Of a DNA stretch of 27,462 bases, positions 26,016-27,462 are shown piece by piece (within the stretch, counting starts at the first letter, position 1; every line of letters begins with the position of its first letter). The DNA comes from Cellvibrionales bacterium UBA1963 (GTDB lineage Bacteria > Pseudomonadota > Gammaproteobacteria > Pseudomonadales > UBA7434). Location of the stretch: contig DDED01000023.1 of assembly GCA_002336035.1 (NCBI GenBank), forward strand, positions 1 to 27,462, written 5' to 3'. The notes beneath the pieces are model-generated. The model did no database searches. It had not been told where the DNA came from and worked only from the letters and a program-made list of their open reading frames with translations. The position numbers were made by a program, and so were the translations under genes.

Positions 26016-26122
26016 CAATCAAGTACTTACTTTTCATTTTGTACTTACTGTGGCCATCAAGGATTATTGGTGGCCAAATAAAGCGCTTGCGCTTTAGAGT
26101 AGGGCTGTTAAGCTCGCGCCCC
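26016..26122 (+). promoter_or_regulatory. rnpB upstream region: promoter candidate, strong stem and direct repeat
   Basis: Two copies of GTACTTACT (26023-26031 and 26041-26049) lie 18 bases apart. A 10-base stem follows, TGGCCATCAA (26051-26060) with TTGGTGGCCA (26067-26076), containing one G-U pair and a six-base loop. Next is AAAGCG-CTTG-CGCTTT (26080-26095). A weak sigma70-like pair, TTGCGC (26087-26092) and TAAGCT (26109-26114), 16 bases apart, would start transcription at about 26123 after a GC-rich discriminator, as expected for a growth-controlled stable RNA. The stems are seen directly; the promoter reading is inference. Confidence 0.4.
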
Positions 26123-26483
<361 letters not shown>

Positions 26484-26497
26484 TTGTTTAAATGCAC

Positions 26498-26532
26498 AAA
26501 AGCGTCGTCGTCGTATTGGCGGCGCTTTTGAC
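26498..26532 (+). terminator. Intrinsic terminator after rnpB
   Basis: AAAAGCGTCGTC (26498-26509) pairs with GGCGGCGCTTTT (26518-26529) through two G-U pairs around an eight-base loop. The 3' arm ends in TTTT. It lies 15 bases after the RNase P RNA 3' end. Confidence 0.7.
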
Positions 26533-26638
26533 GTTTTAACAAGGGTGCCTTTTTTTTCTTGAACGATTGCAATGTTCGCTCTCCGTAAAATCCGTTAGCA
26601 TCCTCCTTAACATTCACTCTGATTCTTTTGAGGTGCCT

Positions 26639-27157
26639 ATGCCGGAGCAAACATTACCAACGCTATTAGCCAAACAAGCAATCAGCGAAACATTGGCCTG
26701 TTATTGTCGTGGTTTGGATCGCATGGATAAAGCCATGGCCTATGGTGTTTTTCACCCGAATGCCGAGGTTGACTACTACGGAATTTTTCAGGGTAAGGGC
26801 CATGCGTTTATCGATTGGGTCTGGCAGGCACACGAGACTATGCAAACGCATTCGCATCAAATTACCAATACATTGATTCAAGTTGATGGCGATACCGCCG
26901 TGAGTGAAGCTTATGTCACAGTGACCTTGCAATTTGATCCGACGCAGACTCAAGAAGCCACAGAAACATTGGCCAGAGGGCGCTATCTCGACCGCTGGTG
27001 TCGCTATCAAGATCGATGGGTGATTGATTCACGCCTGCACATTGTTGATGCGCAATCGACGTACCACCCCAGTGACATGAGTAAAGCTGAGGAATCGCGC
27101 CGTGATACTGACGATCCATCGTTCAAATTTTTCAAAGCAGCTGGATTTTCGATTTAA
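26639..27157 (+). CDS. NTF2-like / SnoaL-type domain protein
   Basis: Product of 172 residues starting at ATG 26639, with GAGG 5 bases upstream; a longer frame from TTG 26567 would overlap the spacer after the rnpB terminator and is not preferred. The sequence fits the SnoaL_4 branch of the NTF2-like alpha+beta cone fold: an N-terminal helix with CYCRGLDRMD, then FHPNAEVDYYG, an HQITNTLIQVDGDTAVSEAYV strand pair, and a RYLDRWCRYQDRWVI C-terminal sheet. Relatives include polyketide cyclases, dehydratases such as BaiE, and small dioxygenase-like subunits, so it may be a small-molecule enzyme; no substrate can be named. It sits just after rnpB and stands alone on this strand. Confidence 0.75.
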   Translation: MPEQTLPTLLAKQAISETLACYCRGLDRMDKAMAYGVFHPNAEVDYYGIFQGKGHAFIDWVWQAHETMQTHSHQITNTLIQVDGDTAVSEAYVTVTLQFDPTQTQEATETLARGRYLDRWCRYQDRWVIDSRLHIVDAQSTYHPSDMSKAEESRRDTDDPSFKFFKAAGFSI

Positions 27158-27237
27158 ACAAATGGAATATTAATGCAACCCACAACTGACGTCAGTATTA
27201 GGGCGATAAAAAATACTTCTGAGATAAATTGTTTCAT
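27154..27237 (-). CDS. Candidate 27-residue lipoprotein or membrane micropeptide
   Basis: A short minus-strand frame begins at ATG (27237-27235) with GAGGA 5 bases upstream and ends at TAA (27156-27154), overlapping the last bases of the convergent NTF2-like gene. The peptide MKQFISEVFFIALILTSVVGC continues for six more residues (Ile-Asn-Ile-Pro-Phe-Val): a Lys near the start, a hydrophobic core and a lipobox-like VVGC with Cys21. This is the layout of very small entericidin-like lipoproteins, but Glu7 in the core and the tiny mature part are unusual. It is not a recognised family; chance occurrence cannot be excluded. Confidence 0.33.
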   Translation of the reverse strand: MKQFISEVFFIALILTSVVGCINIPFV

Positions 27238-27433
27238 AGTTTCCTCATCGATGACCGTTTGCGGCTTATCGCATCGCTCATTCGCTTGTCATTAATATGG
27301 CTAAGTAATAGAGTTAGAAACTATAGTTGGGTTTTTACAATTGGATGAGGCTCCGTTCGCAGTTTACTTAGAACCGCATCACAAGGTTGCGAGCACCTAC
27401 CATTTTGTGACGTGATAGGCCTAATAAGTAAGA
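27238..27433. other. Intergenic region before the tRNA; no gene seen
   Basis: No convincing protein gene. An inverted repeat TCACAA (27379-27384) / TTGTGA (27405-27410) encloses a smaller GGT/ACC pairing. On the minus strand this lies shortly downstream of the tRNA, but it has no T-run, so it is not a confident terminator. Confidence 0.4.
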
Positions 27434-27462
27434 TGGTCCGCCCGACAGGATTCGAACCTGTG
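27434..27462 (-). tRNA. 3' end of a tRNA gene, cut by the window edge (possibly tRNA-Arg)
   Basis: Read on the minus strand, the last 29 bases give a complete T arm: stem ACAGG, loop TTCGAAT, stem CCTGT. It is followed by acceptor strand CGGGCGG, discriminator A and an encoded CCA ending at 27434. The T arm and most of the acceptor resemble gammaproteobacterial tRNA-Arg(CCG), but the anticodon is outside the window, so the identity is a guess. Confidence 0.85.

Noticed and set aside
27173..27295. Plus-strand 40-residue frame opposite the candidate micropeptide
   Set aside because: It has a poor Shine-Dalgarno and no hydrophobic or domain-like pattern; the minus-strand frame is better supported.

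Overview
The window is a gene-dense stretch of housekeeping chromosome from a gammaproteobacterium. The gene order is that of the Pseudomonas/Cellvibrio side of the class: gatC-gatA divergent from mreBCD-maf-yhdP; zapG divergent from zapE; rplM-rpsI-petA-petBC-sspA-sspB; and lpoA-yraN-diaA-dolP divergent from rsmI followed by rnpB. The fairly AT-rich third-position usage and the scattered acyl-CoA-type accessory genes would suit a marine heterotroph. That placement is inference; no species can be named from the sequence alone.

Layout. (1) 1-1495, minus: gatA (runs off the left edge) and gatC. (2) 1496-1949: divergent regulatory gap with two inverted repeats ahead of mreB. (3) 1950-9211, plus: mreB, mreC, mreD, maf and yhdP. 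The ribonuclease G gene (rng) that normally sits between maf and yhdP is absent, and mreC appears to start at ATT, so ATG/GTG/TTG gene calling would lose its membrane anchor. (4) 9245-12510, minus: a TIGR01777-family epimerase, a UPF0178 protein, a DegS/AlgW-type periplasmic protease and ZapG/YhcB. (5) 12697-20910, plus: zapE, an enoyl-CoA isomerase-like gene plus a short-chain dehydrogenase, rplM-rpsI with a clear promoter and terminator, the Rieske gene, one fused cytochrome b/c1 gene, then sspA and sspB. (6) 20946-24411, minus: an outer-membrane maintenance operon of lpoA, yraN, a degenerate diaA and a dolP-like BON lipoprotein. (7) 24578-27157, plus: rsmI, a small lipoprotein, RNase P RNA (rnpB) with terminator, and an NTF2-like protein. 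(8) 27154-27462, minus: a candidate 27-residue lipoprotein ORF and the 3' end of a tRNA cut by the window edge.

How the genes fit together. Most of the window concerns building and guarding the envelope. MreBCD organise sidewall synthesis; LpoA activates the class A peptidoglycan synthase; YhdP carries lipid between membranes; DolP supports outer-membrane integrity; the DegS-type protease senses envelope stress; ZapE and ZapG link division to the envelope. The rest is translation (GatCA, L13, S9, RsmI, RNase P), respiration (bc1 complex) and proteolysis/stress (SspA, SspB).

I found no CRISPR array, insertion sequence, prophage or defence system. The observations most worth following are the ATT-initiated mreC, the in-frame petB-petC fusion, the DiaA homologue that has lost the classical SIS motifs, and small unannotated elements around rnpB and at the right edge.
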